From an uncultured Lachnospiraceae bacterium (GTDB lineage: Bacteria > Bacillota > Clostridia > Lachnospirales > Lachnospiraceae), in NCBI GenBank assembly GCA_905233695.1, contig CAJODN010000007.1:1-64000 (forward strand): 64,000 nt of DNA. The letters are read 5' to 3'. The notes under the pieces were generated by a model, which was given only the letters and a program-made list of their open reading frames with translations, was not told the DNA's origin and searched no databases. The position numbers were made by a program, and so were the translations under genes. This document shows positions 63,735-64,000 of the stretch, piece by piece; position 1 is the stretch's first letter, and every line of letters begins with the position of its first letter.

Positions 63735-64000
63735 ATGAGCGAGAGATTAAAAGTGGGAATACTTGGCGGCACGGGTATGGTAGGTCAGAGATTCATATCT
63801 CTTCTTGACAATCACCCCTGGTTCGAAGTTACAACAATTGCAGCATCTCAGAGATCTGCAGGTAAGACTTACGAAGAAGCGGTAGGCGGAAGATGGAAGA
63901 TGGATACCCCGATGCCGGAAGCCGTTAAGTCTATTATTGTTAAGAATGTTAACGAGGTTGAAAATGTGGCTGCAGACGTTGATTTCGTATTCTCTGCGGT
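63735..64000 (+). CDS. asd: Aspartate-semialdehyde dehydrogenase, 5' part
   Basis: Runs off the window after 88 codons. Begins [20 protein letters not shown], the NADP-binding loop GGTGMVGQ of the enzyme, followed by a Rossmann fold with [10 protein letters not shown]. The [10 protein letters not shown] form is typical of the archaeal/fungal-like group also found in clostridia. Makes aspartate semialdehyde for lysine/DAP, threonine and methionine. Ribosome site AAAAGGAG. Confidence 0.92.
   Translation, partial: MSERLKVGILGGTGMVGQRFISLLDNHPWFEVTTIAASQRSAGKTYEEAVGGRWKMDTPMPEAVKSIIVKNVNEVENVAADVDFVFSA

Noticed and set aside
1-64000. CRISPR array, prophage, transposase or integrase
   Set aside because: No regularly spaced repeats with unique spacers, and no phage or transposase-like proteins were seen on either strand.

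Overview
The window looks like a core-genome segment of a low-to-moderate GC, Gram-positive anaerobe of the class Clostridia, most likely family Lachnospiraceae (Butyrivibrio/Pseudobutyrivibrio-like; the genus is a guess). The grounds are gene order and protein families: the priA-def-fmt-rsmB-rlmN-PP2C-prkC-rsgA-rpe-thiN string, RNase Y, AddAB instead of RecBCD, a CIRCE heat-shock operator, a Gram-positive type SOS box at recA, a CBS-type pyrophosphatase, and DUF4364/DUF6465-type proteins. Starts are usually ATG behind clear AGGAG-type ribosome sites, with a few GTG/TTG starts.

Layout. 1-211: 3' part of a tRNA (probably Pro), a run of hairpins and a terminator just before pyrB. 212-14425: one long co-directional block, pyrB-pyrI-murE-priA-def-fmt-rsmB-rlmN-prpC-prkC-rsgA-rpe-thiN (pyrimidines, wall precursor, replication restart, translation start/maturation, rRNA methylation, wall-sensing kinase/phosphatase, ribosome assembly). 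14493-20127: glutathione peroxidase, a Gly-rich coiled-coil membrane protein, CBS-pyrophosphatase, malic enzyme, DUF4364 and an unusual membrane-anchored protein with a DnaA domain-IV-like tail. 20202-26514: a carbohydrate locus (TetR regulator, GH2 glycosidase, GT-B-like protein, GPH-type symporter) with candidate shared operators. 26722-32982: SOS-controlled recA, recX, RNase Y, a Nudix hydrolase, and shikimate genes aroE (minus), aroD and aroK.

33000-40447 is the accessory part and the most novel. Helically phased AT-rich repeats, a promoter and a terminator-like leader hairpin precede seven co-directional genes. They encode a TadE-like small membrane protein; two very short proteins (36 and 47 aa) and a 299-aa protein that share an N-terminal motif M-[KR]-x-x-[IL]-x-E-Y-[GT]-x-x-I-V resembling leaderless Flp pilins; a 201-aa pilin-like protein with an InlB-type repeat; a secreted triple-DUF5648 protein; and a 1236-aa mosaic surface protein. 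No assembly ATPase or prepilin peptidase is present in the window. I read it as a possible undescribed surface-filament or adhesin locus.

40468-64000: addB-addA, a PrsA-like lipoprotein, a histone-H1-like Lys/Ala/Thr-rich DUF6465 protein, a 7TM HD-GYP protein, CIRCE-controlled htpG (minus), then a lipoprotein ComEA, an OmpR-type two-component system, a GerMN lipoprotein and ComEC in one run (DNA uptake mixed with signalling). rpsT, a small membrane protein, queH, argH, a small minus-strand membrane protein, a degenerate short ORF, and the start of asd finish the window.
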